A stretch of 64,000 nucleotides of DNA from Castanea sativa (lineage: Eukaryota; Streptophyta; Magnoliopsida; Fagales; Fagaceae): the NCBI RefSeq assembly GCF_040712315.1, contig NC_134013.1:15721001-15785000 (forward strand), given 5' to 3'. Position 1 is the stretch's first letter. Each line of letters starts with the position of its first letter. Positions 21,805 through 32,774 of this stretch are shown here, in pieces. The position numbers were made by a program, and so were the translations under genes. The notes below the pieces were generated by a model that did not search any database, was not told the origin of the DNA, and worked only from the letters and a program-made list of their open reading frames with translations.

Positions 21805-23816
21805 TCAAACTACCGGGTCGGCATCGTCTCCAGCTGGGGCATCAAGGGCAGGGGCGTCGATGACGGGAACATCAGGAACGTCCTCAGGGACTTCGGCGGC
21901 GGCGGCTAGGGCAGCCTCGTCAGCAGAGATCTCCTTGTCGACCTCCTCCATATCCAGCGCCTCCAGATCCACCCCGGAAGGATGCTTGATGCAATACCTC
22001 CTCAAGAGCTCAAACCCCTTAAAGTACCACCGAAGAGCACGAGTTGTACTCTTCGGTCTGCAGAAGCCCTCGATGGCCCTAGAGGCGACGACTTTGATTT
22101 TTTCCTTCGCGGCTGCGAGCTGCTCGTCCTTTTCCAGAACCAGCTGCTGTTCAACCTTAAGATCGTCGCCCAGCTTTTTGACCTCGTCCTTGTATTGGTG
22201 AACATCCTCCATCGCGGTTATCAGCTCCCTCTTCAGCCTCGAGTTCTCCATCTCCAGGACTTTGATCCGAGAAAGCGAAGATTCGACCTTGGCCTCCTGA
22301 GCTTGATACTCCGCTGAAAAATGGATGGCTTCCCCCAACACCTAAAAAAAAAAAAAAAAAAAGGGCATGCAAAAGAATAAATAAGAAAGAGAGAGGCTCA
22401 TGTGTAAAGGCGTCACGAGAAACAAACGATTTACCTGGACGAGTTTATGGACATGACGACCCATCAACTCAGCTGGAGTCGAACCTGAAAGCACCTTCAG
22501 GTCCTCGGCATTCACTACCCCACGAGCCCGATCCGTCGCCAACCTCTCGTCATCCCAAATCGAGGACGATCCGGCTGCATCCTTTTCTTTGTCCGATGTG
22601 CGAGGCCTCTTGGAAGCGGGTGTCGGAATTTCTTCTACCGAAGTGGCTGGAGAAGCCGTCCTCGTCGTCTCGGCACCCGAAACCACGGGTGTGGTCGAGA
22701 CTGTCGGAGTAACGGAAGTAACCTTGCCCTTCACTCGAACCACCTTCTTCCCGAGGCTCGACAAGGGTTCGTCTTTCTTGGACCTCATTTTTTCATACAT
22801 GCCCTTGTTGAATTTCGTCGTCATCTCTGCAAAAGGGAAAAATTTGTAAGAGAAAGAGTAAATTGGACAAGTACAGCCTCAGGGTCAAGACCGACGAACT
22901 TAGAAGCTTACTCTTCTTTCCCTCGATATCAAGGCTTCGTAAGACGTAGGAAGACGGATCGGGGCCGAGGTTGTAGAAAGCGAGTGTCCTCGGGTCTACC
23001 AAGTCGTCCCAATTGTCAATAGATTGGGAATAAGTGATGGCCGCCTCAACGCGCTCCTTGTACCTGCTTTTCAACCTCGGTCTTCGTTTAGCTGCACGAG
23101 GACGAAGGAAATTAGCAGCAATCACCCAAAAATATATAAAAAAAAAGGGGGGCGAGAAAGAAGACTGACGCACCTAAGGTCGGGGTTCCCCACCGACGAA
23201 GCAACCTGGGGATCTCACCCCAGTCCTGGCTGAAGGGAGTCTCAAAATTGTCCCCAGACACAAACACAAATCTGGACTTCCAGTATCTGAAGGACGAAGG
23301 TAAGCCCTTGACGATCCTGGTTCTTCTCTCCCAAGGTACTAGCTCGTAATACCCATACTCTTTGGACTCTTTTAGACGGTATAAATATACGAGCTCGTTT
23401 ACCTTAATCATATCCCCGTTAGCGGCCAACCATATTTCCATACAGTTGACCACTATTCTCCACGAATTGGGCATAAGTTGCCCGGGGGCAATCCCCAGAT
23501 ATGCCAGGAGCTCCATCACAAACGGGTGGACGGGAAGCCTAAGTCCACAAGTGAAAGCGGCCTCATAGAAGCACACTTCACCGGGGAAAAACGAGCAAGC
23601 CCTGTCATCGTCAGTGGGGCGACGAACACGGACCCTCTCTGGAAATTGAAATCTATCCCTAAACCGATTGACGGCGTCGGAATCTAATCCGCACGGCTCC
23701 ACGAGGGCATGGAAAGCCCTAACCTCTCTAAAAGTCGAGACGGCCGTATCTCCCTCCATAGGACCGTCGCTAGACGACAACCCAGTATCGAGGTCACTAG
23801 ACCTAACCTCTGACAT
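21805..23816 (-). CDS. Antisense four-exon gene of element 1 (PF04195-like, coiled coil)
   Basis: On the strand opposite to gag-pol, four exons join in frame: 23816-23174, 23091-22912, 22826-22435 and 22341-21805. All introns are GT-AG, and the phases fit: 643 + 180 + 392 + 537 nt gives about 583 codons ending at 21805. Exon 1 contains AAFTCGLRLPVHPFVMELLA and APGQLMPNSWRIVVN, resembling the 'putative gypsy type transposon' family (PF04195 type). Exon 3 is basic and serine/threonine-rich with a possible nuclear signal (KRPRTSDKEK). Exon 4 is a long heptad-like coiled coil followed by an acidic alanine/proline tail. Antisense genes at this position are known from some Tat elements such as maize Grande. 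The molecular role is unknown. The clean frame suggests recent selection or simply a young copy. Confidence 0.75.
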
Positions 23817-24184
23817 CAACCTAAGCTTCTTCACCAAATCTTGAAAACCAATCGACGGACTCTCGGAGCAATGGGTATAAATCACCCAAAACAACACCTA
23901 AACTGCTACTCGAAACAAAGCCCCTCAAATTGGGGAAAACACCTAATGACCCCCCTAAGCGAGCAAAAAGAAAAGAAATTGAAGGACAGTTTTCCCTAAC
24001 CTCTAAATTACTGACCATGAACTTCCAGTCTACAAAGAAGAATACTAAGATTCCCACAGAAAGAAGAGAGAAACAAACAGGGAGAACCACAAAGAAAAAA
24101 ACAAAAATCAGATACTTGCAAAAAAAAAAAAAAAAAAAAAAAAAAAACTGTTCGGCTTCCACGATCGTCACTGACGACCGTAAA

Positions 24185-24197
24185 GCCCGGGGGCATC
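24185..24197 (+). promoter_or_regulatory. Polypurine tract of element 1
   Basis: The G-rich stretch GCCCGGGGGCATC lies immediately before the 3' LTR. Element 2 has the related AGTAGGGGGCAGC at the equivalent place, supporting its role as primer for second-strand synthesis. Confidence 0.6.
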
Positions 24198-24676
24198 TGA
24201 TGGTACTGACGAATACGTAACTGACGAGTATAATTATAGACGAAGTTGCCTTCACGGACGAACATGACCAATATCTGCGTCATCAAAAAGAATTAATGCC
24301 ATTCAATGCTGCCAATAAAGCTCCAACCGTTATAGGACCAGCTGGACTAACCGACGGGAACACATTAAAGTCCATAACTCCACCAGAGACGTTATCGGGG
24401 AGTCATTAACACTCCAACGGCTACAATCCCCAAGGGTATATAAAACCCTCACAACACCAATATAAGGTACATAAAAAAACAACATCACCACCTGAATCAT
24501 TTTTTCTGGTATTTCAATCATTATCTTCTTCAATACTGACTTTATCATCGGAGGCGTTGTGGCAGGCACCACACCGGTGACCACTTGAGTAAATTCCTGC
24601 CTCCACAGGTTCGTCAGAGTACTTACAGGAGCCGTCTGGATGAATCCAAGCAAATCAACGAGATACTGCTTCATCA
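24198..24676 (+). repeat. 3' LTR of element 1
   Basis: Begins TGATGGTACTGACG and ends TTCATCA, followed by the GAAAG target duplication. A TATA box lies at 24437-24445. CAG and CTG trinucleotides are intact throughout, unlike the end of the 5' copy. Confidence 0.93.
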
Positions 24677-24681
24677 GAAAG

Positions 24682-25047
24682 GTTGGGTCTTGCTTCGCCG
24701 TATCCCAAACCCCGTGAAAAATGGGAATCGGCAGGAAAAGAGTAGAATAATAGATTTAGTGTACCACAAGAATTTTGGTAAATCAGAGGAAGAGAGAGGT
24801 AGGAAGGCCCTCAAATTTGTGTATAAATAGGAGTATGCATAATTCACGAAGGAAGACACAACAACGAGAGCAACACAACAATAGTGAGAGTCACCAAGAT
24901 TAGTAGAGAGAAATCGCCATAGAGTAGTTTGAAAGAGCAGAGAAAAGAAAAACCTTTGGCAGATATCCTAACATTCACCATTAAAGCATCCTTTTCTCTT
25001 CCAAAGAAGACACCCCTCACCGAGCTTCTTAAAACTCAATTCAATAT
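24682..25047 (+). other. Probable LTR fragment hosting both Tat elements
   Basis: The segment between the two full-length elements carries a TATA-like GTATAAATAGG near 24821 and a leader-like A-rich stretch, but no coding region. Removing both insertions would join 14.7-15.24, 24.68-25.05 and 35.70-35.83 kb into roughly 1 kb of sequence that looks like an LTR. Its partner and target duplication were not found. Confidence 0.35.
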
Positions 25048-25718
25048 TGATGATGCCGAAAATCATCAGTAAGCCACACGGTTTTCACGTGCTCTTGATG
25101 AAGTACCTACACAACACAAAAGCTGAAGACTTTAAAAGGGGTGCCGGTATGATACCGGCCAAATACCCTCCGATGGTTAAGTTAGAGAAATCTCTTGTTT
25201 GCAACTCTAGAGTGCCAGAGCTCAAGGTGAATAATGCGTACCTTGGTTTATGAAGGCTTTGGGGTATTTATAGTAGTGTAGGGCCGAAATAAATGCCTTG
25301 ATGAGAAAGTACTTTCCTTCTAGGAGAGTAATTTGTGGAGTTTGTGTATCTCTTAGAGTTCTTTTCCATATAGGAATCTTTTCAATTAGGGCTAAACGTG
25401 TCACGCAAGAATTCTCCTTATGCACGTATGTGTAGAGGTCAAGCAAGGTCATGGATGAAGATTTTGTTCGACCTCTTCGGCTTATTCTTGTCACCTTCAG
25501 CCTCGTTTATATTGTAGGATCGTCAGCTCATTGTCTATAGCACAAGGCCGTCAAGCCAAGGTCATTAGCTCGAGGTTGTCAAATTCAAGGTCGTCGCCTT
25601 ATCACCTTCGGCTTACCGCGCCACAAATGACATTGTGAAGCAGGTAGCCAATTCATGAAGCTGACGACCTTTCCACACCCGTCGCCTTTAGATTCGTTAA
25701 GAGAAATCATCATCATCA
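25048..25718 (-). repeat. 3' LTR of element 2
   Basis: 671 bp, matching 35020-35699 with scattered substitutions. It ends AAATCATCATCATCA on the plus strand and is followed directly by the polypurine tract complement. Confidence 0.9.
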
Positions 25719-25735
25719 GCTGCCCCCTACTCCAT
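25719..25735 (-). promoter_or_regulatory. Polypurine tract of element 2
   Basis: Read on the minus strand the sequence is GGAGTAGGGGGCAGC directly before the 3' LTR, purine-rich and similar to the element 1 tract. Confidence 0.6.
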
Positions 25736-25895
25736 GACCCCGTCAGTTATAGCTGACAGGTTATGGAGTTAATGTTGTCGAAAGGTCATTTACGCGTGGT
25801 AATTCAAGTCGCCTTCATTAAATGCCAGAACACGTGTCACGGACAGATTGGTTCGGTGTCTGGACGAGCGTGTCACTTCATCTTCCGTGCCCTCT

Positions 25896-26194
25896 TTCGC
25901 CTATATATATTTCATTTCCCCTCTTATTTCCAACTTTTCACACCTTGCTGATTTTGAGAGAAAGAGAGAACGTCACCTCTGAACTTTATTTCATTCGCTG
26001 ATCTTCTGACTCCGTCAACTAAATTGCTGTCAACTTCTGCCGTCAACTTCTTGGGACTGCCCTTTTATTTGAGGATTCCTTTAACTGTAAGTTCTCTGCC
26101 TTTATTTTACCTTCTTTTATTTTTCTAGTAGTGCCCTTTAGTGAGGTCGTCGGCCTAGGTTCTTAGAATAAACCCGTCGTTTGTAGGTAGTCAG
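25896..26194 (+). promoter_or_regulatory. Putative promoter and leader of the element 2 antisense gene
   Basis: A TATA-like CTATATATATTTC at about 25902-25914 lies about 290 bases upstream of the antisense gene's ATG (26195), and a pyrimidine-rich leader follows it. A possible leader intron runs from CTGTAAGT near 26087 to TTTGTAG near 26187. This suggests the antisense gene is transcribed from its own promoter inside the element. It is an inference from motif placement only. Confidence 0.35.
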
Positions 26195-28613
26195 ATGTCT
26201 AAGGAGGCGACGAGTGAACAATTGTCGATCCGCGAAGGAGCGGGTTACGACGATGTCTTCCAATCAAGCCGTGAGCCCGAGGAGGGCCTATCCCGGTCGT
26301 CTGAAAGGGAAACATCAACCCATTCTTCTGATGAAGAAGTAGGGAGTTCTAGAGGAGGTGGGGTGAGCGAGGACGGCAAAGAGGAGGAAAGGGTAGGTGA
26401 CGGAGACCAAAGGACCAATGAAGAGGAAAAGGAAAGAACCAGTGACGGGGGTGGGAGTGACGGTGACGAAGAAACCTTAGAGAGCACCTCGGGAGCTTCT
26501 GGTGACGATCGTCCTTTTATCCTACCCCCAGAATGGTCCGTCAACAAATTCTCTCCGACAATGTCAGAAAATATTTTCAAAAATTTGCGGGCCCATTATC
26601 AAATACTGGACGATATCCCAATTCGCCTCCCCGAGAAGGGTGAAAGATATTATTCGAGACGAACCGCGGATGTGGGCATATATGATGCCATGTTCGCTGC
26701 CGGTTTAAGATTACCACTAACGGCCTTACATCGTCAGCTGGCTAACTTTTTGGGAATATCCGTCAGCCAGATTGCCCTTAACGCTTGGCGAACATTCATT
26801 GGTGCCGAGATCTTGTAAGGTCGTCTGAGTGGTGGAAACTGTCAATTAACCCTGGACGAGTTCTTTTGGTGCTACCGCCCTCAGCACATCTCCTCGTCAA
26901 AGGGGATATATCATTTTACAGTGAGGGAGAAAGAGTTAAAGTTGGTATCGGACATGCCCGATTCTAATAGAAAGTGGAAGGGCAGATACTTTTTTGTAGA
27001 GGGGACGAACTGGGTATGCCGTCAAGAGGAGTGGGAGTCAATGCCTCATGGCTCTTTTGACAACACCTGGGCATACGTCAGGAGCTTAGGTTGACCCCAT
27101 CTGCTTTTTTACTTAGTCTCCCTGTTTGATTCCTAACCCCGTCTCCTTTTCTTTTCAGCTAACGTCCGTTCGCGCATTAACGCGGAACAAGAGGATTTCA
27201 TCCATCGAGTGACGGCTATTTCCTTGGACAAGCAGAAGTGTCGGGACCTAATCACACTAGACACTTTACATTTATATTGTGGTAGTCCAGAGCCGACGGA
27301 GGAGGCTTGCAAGCTAAACGCTTACTCTCGTCGACATGAGCATTTTCCAATTTCTTCCATCTGCTCCCTGACGTTGTTTCTTTTCTAACCCTCTCTATCT
27401 TTTGCAGAAATGGAGTCAGCCAGGCAAAGAATTCGGGCTGCCGCTGCTGCCAAGAAGAAAGAATATGAGACAGCCAAAGGGGAGGCGACACCGTCGTCAG
27501 TCCCGAAGTCCGTCGGGAAGGTAGGAGCCAAGAGGAAGGCTGACGGCAAGGATGATTGTTCCAGGAAGAAGGTTGCCATAACTCCTGGAGATAAACCTTC
27601 CAAGAAGCCGTCACCTCCCAAGTCCGTCCATGGGGCAGGCAAAGGGCTGATGATATCATCAGGCCCCATCAGCCAGGGACTCGTCCACCGCCTTCTAACA
27701 CATAAAGATTATGTTGTGGAGGTGACGGGGTCCATTATGAAAGATGAGGAGATGGACCCCTGTGCCGAGCAGGCAACGGACAAGATAAGAGCGTCAAGCC
27801 TGTTTAATCTTACTCGGGTATGCCTTCTCTTATTTTGGTGCTCGCCCAGTTTTAATGATCTGACGTCTTTTTTTCCTTGGCAATGTAGGCTATGGTTCGC
27901 ATGAAGGCTTTGTCAGAGAGGTGTGTTGCCAAGGAGGGGTAATTACCTGTCTGCATGAGCGTATTAAGTACTTAGCCGACGGACAAGCACAATATAAGGA
28001 CGCGAATCATGTCCTTGGTACGGAGTTGAAGGAACTAAAGGAGAAGTTAGCGGAGGAAAGTTGTCAGCGAAAGTTGGAAGAAGAAGCCAAGCTGACGGCA
28101 GAGAATGAGCTAAAGTCCATCCTAATTCAGGTGGAGACGGCTAGAAGCGATGCTGTGACAGAGTTTAAGGACTCGCAATCCTTTATAGACGCTTGTGCCG
28201 CCTACTATGGTGACGGGTTTGAGGACTGCTTGAAACAAGTTAAGTCCGTTTATCCCGATTTGGACTTATCCAAGATTACCATGGACGAGCTTATTCCGTC
28301 GACTCCTGCAGGCGACACCATCAATGAGGAAAGTGACGATGCTAACAAACTAGAGGCAAACCGAAAGAATGATAGCATTGTTCTTGCTCAGCCAGCTGTG
28401 GACAAGTCCGTCACTTTGACTCTATTAGCAAACCCTCAAGGCGACGACCATCATGCTGAAGAGCCTCCTACCTCTAGCATTCAGCTTACTCTTGTTGAGG
28501 GTGAAAGGACATCCCAAGACCCCCCTAATTCTATGAACTTAGGCCTTTTCTTTTTTTGTAAAAGACAGTTTGAATTTTTAATGCTTGATGCCTGTTGTTT
28601 TGGGCTTTTGTGA
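26195..28613 (+). pseudogene. Antisense multi-exon gene of element 2
   Basis: The plus strand, opposite to element 2's gag-pol, holds exons at 26195-27089, 27159 to about 27320, 27408-27817 and 27889-28613. Exon 1 has an acidic serine/glutamate-rich N-terminus and the block AMFAAGLRLPLTALHRQLA followed by NAWRTF, homologous to element 1's antisense exon 1. It is interrupted by one TAA at 26816-26818 and then reads on to a donor in the same phase as element 1. Exon 3 is lysine-rich and exon 4 is a coiled coil (ELKELKEKLAEE). A frameshift near 27940 breaks exon 4, and the exon 2 donor is unclear. It is therefore probably inactive, but it shows that the gene's structure is shared by separate element families. 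Confidence 0.7.
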
Positions 28614-28689
28614 AAATATTACTGTATTACTTCTCAATGTGTTGCTTTATATTCGAGCCATATTTCTCTTCTACAAAGCTGTCTGTTTT

Positions 28690-29430
28690 GCTTGTGATGA
28701 ACCCGTCAGCTTAATAATAACGACGTCAGCTTTATGTGCCTGATAATTTTATATGTGACGGTTTCAATTTTCTCAGTTGATAACTTTGTTGTTCTATACC
28801 CGTCAGCTTTACGGGCAATGGCAATAACTTATTTTAAGTCGCCGCCATATACTTCGTTAACTTCATATGTAACGGCGTCAGCTTTCTCTTAGCTGATTAA
28901 TTAATAACTTATTTTAAGTTGCCGCCATATATTTGTTAGCTTCATATGTAACGGCGTCAGCTTTCTTGGCTGACAAACTTATTTAGAGTTGTTATTGTTT
29001 TTTTCTTTTTTTATATATATACCCGTCACTTTATATGTGACAGCGTCAGCTTTCTCGGCTAACTTATTTAAAGCCGTTTTCCATTTACCCGTCAACTTTG
29101 TGAGTGGCGGCTTCAACTTTTCTCTTTGCTGATTATTCATCCACTTCATGGATTTTAGTAAGTTTATTTATTTTGTAGGTTTTATAACGGATTTGTCTAC
29201 TTCTTGGATGTTATACTGAACCCGTCTACTTGTTGGCTTAGCCTCGTCCACTTTGTGGTCTTAATGACAAAGTCGTCCACCTTGTGGACTTAATCATAAA
29301 GTCGTCCACTTTGTGGTCTTTGCAGTAGGTTCGTCCATTTTGTGGACTTAATGATAAGGTCATCCACTTGGTGGACGTAGTGATAAGGTCGTCCACTTTG
29401 TGGACTTGGCAATGCTGTCTCCTTGAAGAC
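28690..29430. repeat. Tandem repeat region of element 2
   Basis: Two arrays occur between the antisense gene and integrase. At about 28690-29110 diverged units of roughly 90-100 bp contain CCGTCAGCTTTA and AACGGCGTCAGCTTTC. At about 29228-29410 five to six units of about 31 bp are built on GTCGTCCACTTTGTGGACTT. The position parallels the 67-bp array of element 1. Confidence 0.75.
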
Positions 29431-29621
29431 ATAACAAATTTACTAGTCGTTTCTGAATAAAACTCCTCTTATTATGATGAATGCATAAGTAGAAAATTGT
29501 TCCAGAAAGAATAAACCTTTAGCCCTTTGGGCTTAAAATGTGTTGTAGATAAGAATAAACTAGGACAAATAATTAAAAGACATAAATTGGAAATGAGGAG
29601 TAGTGCTCTTCATGCTATCTT

Positions 29622-30512
29622 TTACTGGTAGTACTTCCTTAGATGCTCGGCATTCCATGGGTGGCACAGCTTCTGCTCGTCGAGTGTTTCTAGGTGATAG
29701 GTGCCCTTCCTTAGCCATGACGTGATTCTGTAGGGCCCTTCCCAGTTTGGGCCGAGCTTTCCTTGCGCGGGATCTCTGGCGGTGCCCATTACTTTCCTTA
29801 GGACGAGGTCACCGACTTTGAAATCCCGATACTTGACTCGGGAGTTGTAGTGTTTTGCCATGAGGTCTTGGTATCGCGCGAGCCTCTGCTCAGCTGTCGC
29901 CCTAACCTCGTCAACCAGATCAAGTTGTAGTCGTATGGCCTCGTCAATTCTTCCTTCATTGTGATTGTCCACCCTGTAGCTTGTGAATCTAATCTCAGCT
30001 GGGATGATTGCCTCGCTCCCGTACGTTAGCCGAAACGGAGTTTCTCCCATAGGAGTCTTGACTGTCGTCCTGTATGCCCATAGTACGCTGGGTAGTTCTT
30101 CCGGCCAGACACCCTTTGCCCCCTCGAGCCAAGTCTTGATTATTCGAAGTAGGGATCGGTTCGTGACCTCAACTTGTCCGTTGGCTTGGGGATGGGCAAG
30201 GGAGGAGTAGTGGTTTTTAATTCCTAGCTGTAAGCAGAAGTCTCAAAAGGAGTCATTGTCAAATTGCTTACCATTGTCTGAGATCAAGACCCTTGGAATT
30301 CCGTACCTACAAATGATGTTCTTCCAAACAAAGCTCCGTACGTTCTTCTCGGTGATTGTGGCCAGGGCTTCAGCTTCTACCCATTTGGTGAAGTAGTCGA
30401 TGCCGACTATTAGGAACTTCAACTGCCTTACTGCTATTGGGAATGGGCCCATGATGTCCAGTCCCCATTGGGTGAATGGCCACGGGGCGGTTATCGGGAT
30501 CAGCTCTTCCGT
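29622..30512 (-). pseudogene. Integrase catalytic core and C-terminus of element 2
   Basis: On the minus strand the core reads GIDYFTKWVEAEALATIT near 30400 and VLISDNGKQFDN near 30260, giving the first two catalytic acids. A TGA at 30241-30243 interrupts the frame. A GQVEVTNRSL-like block with the third acid follows near 30180. The C-terminal half is open at 29622-30050 (GETPFRLTYGSEAIIP, DLVLRKVMGTARDPAQGKLG). Apart from the one stop the domain is well preserved. Confidence 0.85.
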
Positions 30513-30515
30513 TGG

Positions 30516-31238
30516 TTACCTGATGATGCTGTTAAACCTTTGGCACTTGTCGCAGGTTTTGACATACGTCTGAGCATCTTTTTGCATGGTCGGCCAGAAA
30601 TATCCATCCCGGATTAATTTGTGCACCAGCGACCTTGATCCTAAATGATTGCCGCAAATCCCTTCGTGTACTTCTCTCATGACATAATCTGCTTCTTTGG
30701 GTCCTAGGCATCTTAGGTATGGTCTGGATAAACCCCTTTTGTACAAGACGTCCCTTATCAAGACGAATTGCGACGCCTGGACCTTCAGCTTCCTTGCGGC
30801 TTCCTTCCCTTCAAGCAGGGTGCTGTCTCTCAAGTAAGAAGTTAAAGTGGTGGTCCAATTGCTTTCGAATCCTACTTCCTGTACGTGGATGACATATATT
30901 AGTGGTGAGAGTTGAATAAAGGATAGTACCTTGTCAGGAGCGATCATGTCTTCTGCTGACGCAGCTTTAGCAAGGCGGTCAGCTTGCTCATTTTCTCCCC
31001 TTGGGATTTGAACGACCCTTGCCTGTAGCTCATTCATCATTCTCTTTGTTTGCTCCAAATACTTCTTCATCCTCTCTCCTTTACATTCGTAGTCATCGTT
31101 TATCTGATTAGTGACGACTTGGGAGTCGCAATGGATAACCATGTTTGCGGCTCCTACGGCTTTGGCTAGATCCAAACCTGCTATGAGGGCTTCATACTCC
31201 GCTTCGTTGTTAGTCGTAGGAAACTCAAGTTGAACCAT
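30516..31238 (-). CDS. Second RNase H and integrase zinc-binding region of element 2
   Basis: A 240-codon open frame on the minus strand. Its first part (TNNEAEYEALIAGLDLAKA, HCDSQVVTNQINDDYECKGE, IPRGENEQADRLAKAAS) is the extra RNase H of the Tat lineage. Its second part (REVHEGICGNHLGSRSLVHK and CDKCQRF) is the HHCC zinc-binding region at the start of integrase. It aligns in order with element 1 at 19215-19920 and is one of the best preserved parts of this element. Confidence 0.88.
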   Translation of the reverse strand: MVQLEFPTTNNEAEYEALIAGLDLAKAVGAANMVIHCDSQVVTNQINDDYECKGERMKKYLEQTKRMMNELQARVVQIPRGENEQADRLAKAASAEDMIAPDKVLSFIQLSPLIYVIHVQEVGFESNWTTTLTSYLRDSTLLEGKEAARKLKVQASQFVLIRDVLYKRGLSRPYLRCLGPKEADYVMREVHEGICGNHLGSRSLVHKLIRDGYFWPTMQKDAQTYVKTCDKCQRFNSIIR

Positions 31239-31355
31239 GCATTCGATCTTGTCACCCTCTGGAGACTAAAGTACGACCCTCGCTCCGCCAGCCCTCTTAT
31301 TCGACGATCCGTCCATGAACACATTCCATTGGGGATATTCTGCCCCTGGTCTTCG

Positions 31356-31569
31356 GCATTGGTGAACTCCGCAATGAAGACGGTGACCACTTGTCCCTTG
31401 ATAGAGGTGCGTGGACGATATTTTATGTCAAACTCGCTTAGCTCTATCGCCCATAAGGCCATGCATTGGTGAACTCCACAATGAAGACGGCGACCACTTG
31501 TCCCTTGATGGAGGTGCGTGGGCGATATTTTATGTCAAACTCGCTTAGCTCTATCACCCATAAGACCAT
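31356..31569. repeat. 107-bp tandem duplication inside RNase H of element 2
   Basis: The block starting GCATTGGTGAACTCC at 31356 repeats at 31463 with a few substitutions (for example GTGCGTGGACGAT and GTGCGTGGGCGAT). The unit of 107 bp is not a multiple of three, so it shifts the frame and separates the first from the second RNase H. Confidence 0.9.
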
Positions 31570-32055
31570 GCGTCCTGCGGCATCTGGGCTGCTCATTGCT
31601 CGCCGTAGGGGCTTGTCGGTCAGAACAACCACGGTATGGGCTTGAAAGTACTGCTTTAATTTGCGGGCTGCCGTGATTAGAGCGAAGGCAAGCTTTTCCA
31701 TTAGTGGGTATCTTCCTTCTGCGCCATGAAGTGCCCGGCTGGCATAGTATACGGGCCTTTGCACCCCGTCGTCTTCTCTGATTAAGGCCGCACTGACGAC
31801 CGCCGGGGAGACGACCAGATAGAGGAACAGTTCTTCTCCTGGTTGTGAAGGACTTAATTGCAGTGGTGACGAGAGGTAGGCCTTCAGGTCTTCGAACGCT
31901 TGTTGACATTCGGCCATCCATTCAAAAGATTTCTTCAGTGTGGGGAAGAATGGTAGACATTTATCCGTTGCCCTTGATACGAATCTATTAAGCGCGGCGA
32001 CCTTGCCATTAAGGCTTTGTACTTCCTTTATATTTTTAGGAAGCGCCATCTCCAT
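31463..32055 (-). pseudogene. RNase H (first) of element 2
   Basis: The minus-strand frame 31444-32055 runs from the RT connection (KEVQSLNGKVAALNRFVSRA) through the RNase H core (LFLYLVVSPAVVSAALIRE, RPVYYASRALHGAEGRYP, KLAFALITAARKLKQYF, VVLTDKPLRRAMSSP) to ELSEFDIKYRPRTSIKGQV. The core is intact, but the 107-bp duplication directly downstream cuts the connection to the next domain. Confidence 0.85.
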
Positions 32056-32094
32056 TATGGCCCGGATCTTGTCTAGGTTAGCCTCGATACCTCT

Positions 32095-32774
32095 TTAGGA
32101 CACCATGTACCCTAAGAACTTTCCTGTCGTCACCCCGAAGGCACACTTGCCTGGGTTAAGCTTCATGTTATAGAAGCGAAGAATATCGAAGGCTTCCTTG
32201 AGATCCCCCAAATGATCTTCTTCCCTTTGGCTTTTCACTAACATGTCATCGACATATACTTGGACATTTCTTCCAATCTGTTGTGCAAACATCTTGTTCA
32301 TGAGCCGTTGATATGTTGCGCCAGCGTTTTTCAAGCCAAAGGGCATGACTTTCTAACAAAAAAGGTCTAGCTTGTTACGAACGAAGTCTTCTCCTGATCA
32401 GCTTCTTCCATTTGGATTTGGTTGTATCCGAAAAACACGTCCATGAAGCTTAGCAGCTAATGTTGGGCCGTAGAGTCCACCAGGATGTCGACCCGCGGGA
32501 GGGGGTAGCTATCTTTAGGGCATGCTTTGTTTAGGTCCGTGAAGTCGACACACATCCTCCATTTTCCGTTGTTCTTTTTGACCATCACAACATTTGCCAA
32601 CCAATCAGGGTAGTAAACTTCCCTAATAAATCCCGCCTCTTGTAGCTTGTGGACTTCTTCTGCTACCGCCCGATCTCTCTCTTGGGTGAAGACTCTTTTC
32701 TTTTGGCAGACGGGCGGAAAAGATGGCGACACATTCAACCTGTGTACCATGACTGATGGGTAAATTCCTGGCAT
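32095..32774 (-). pseudogene. Reverse transcriptase of element 2
   Basis: Two minus-strand frames hold the RT. The region 32457-32774 contains [40 protein letters not shown] and RMCVDFTDLNKACPKDSYPL. The region 32095-32346 contains PFGLKNAGATYQRLMNKMF, the catalytic YVDDMLVKSQ and LNPGKCAFGVTTGKFLGY. About 110 bases between them, which should encode the FMDAFSGY region, are frameshifted. The key YVDD is preserved. Confidence 0.88.

Larger units (their letters stand above)
15238..24676 (+). mobile_element. Tat-type Ty3/gypsy LTR retrotransposon, element 1
   Basis: Full-length 9.4-kb element with LTRs of about 480 bp at both ends (TG...CA), an exact 5-bp target duplication GAAAG (15233-15237 and 24677-24681), a tRNA-Asp-like primer binding site just inside the 5' LTR, and a polypurine tract before the 3' LTR. 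Internal order is gag, aspartic protease, reverse transcriptase, RNase H, second RNase H, integrase, 67-bp tandem repeats, then an antisense four-exon gene. The second RNase H between the normal RNase H and integrase is the known hallmark of the Tat lineage. LTRs look identical over their first 360 or so bases, implying recent insertion. The sense coding region is broken in patches, mostly at CAG/CTG sites (see findings). Confidence 0.93.

Noticed and set aside
21860..22317. Plus-strand frames opposite the last antisense exon of element 1
   Set aside because: They are serine/leucine-rich shadows of the alanine/glutamate-rich coiled-coil exon and do not join element 1's sense coding region.
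25048..25718. Short frames in the element 2 LTRs (for example 68 codons near 25047 and its counterpart near 35022)
   Set aside because: The same frame appears in both LTR copies but begins at the LTR edge and has no domain. LTR sequence alone explains it.
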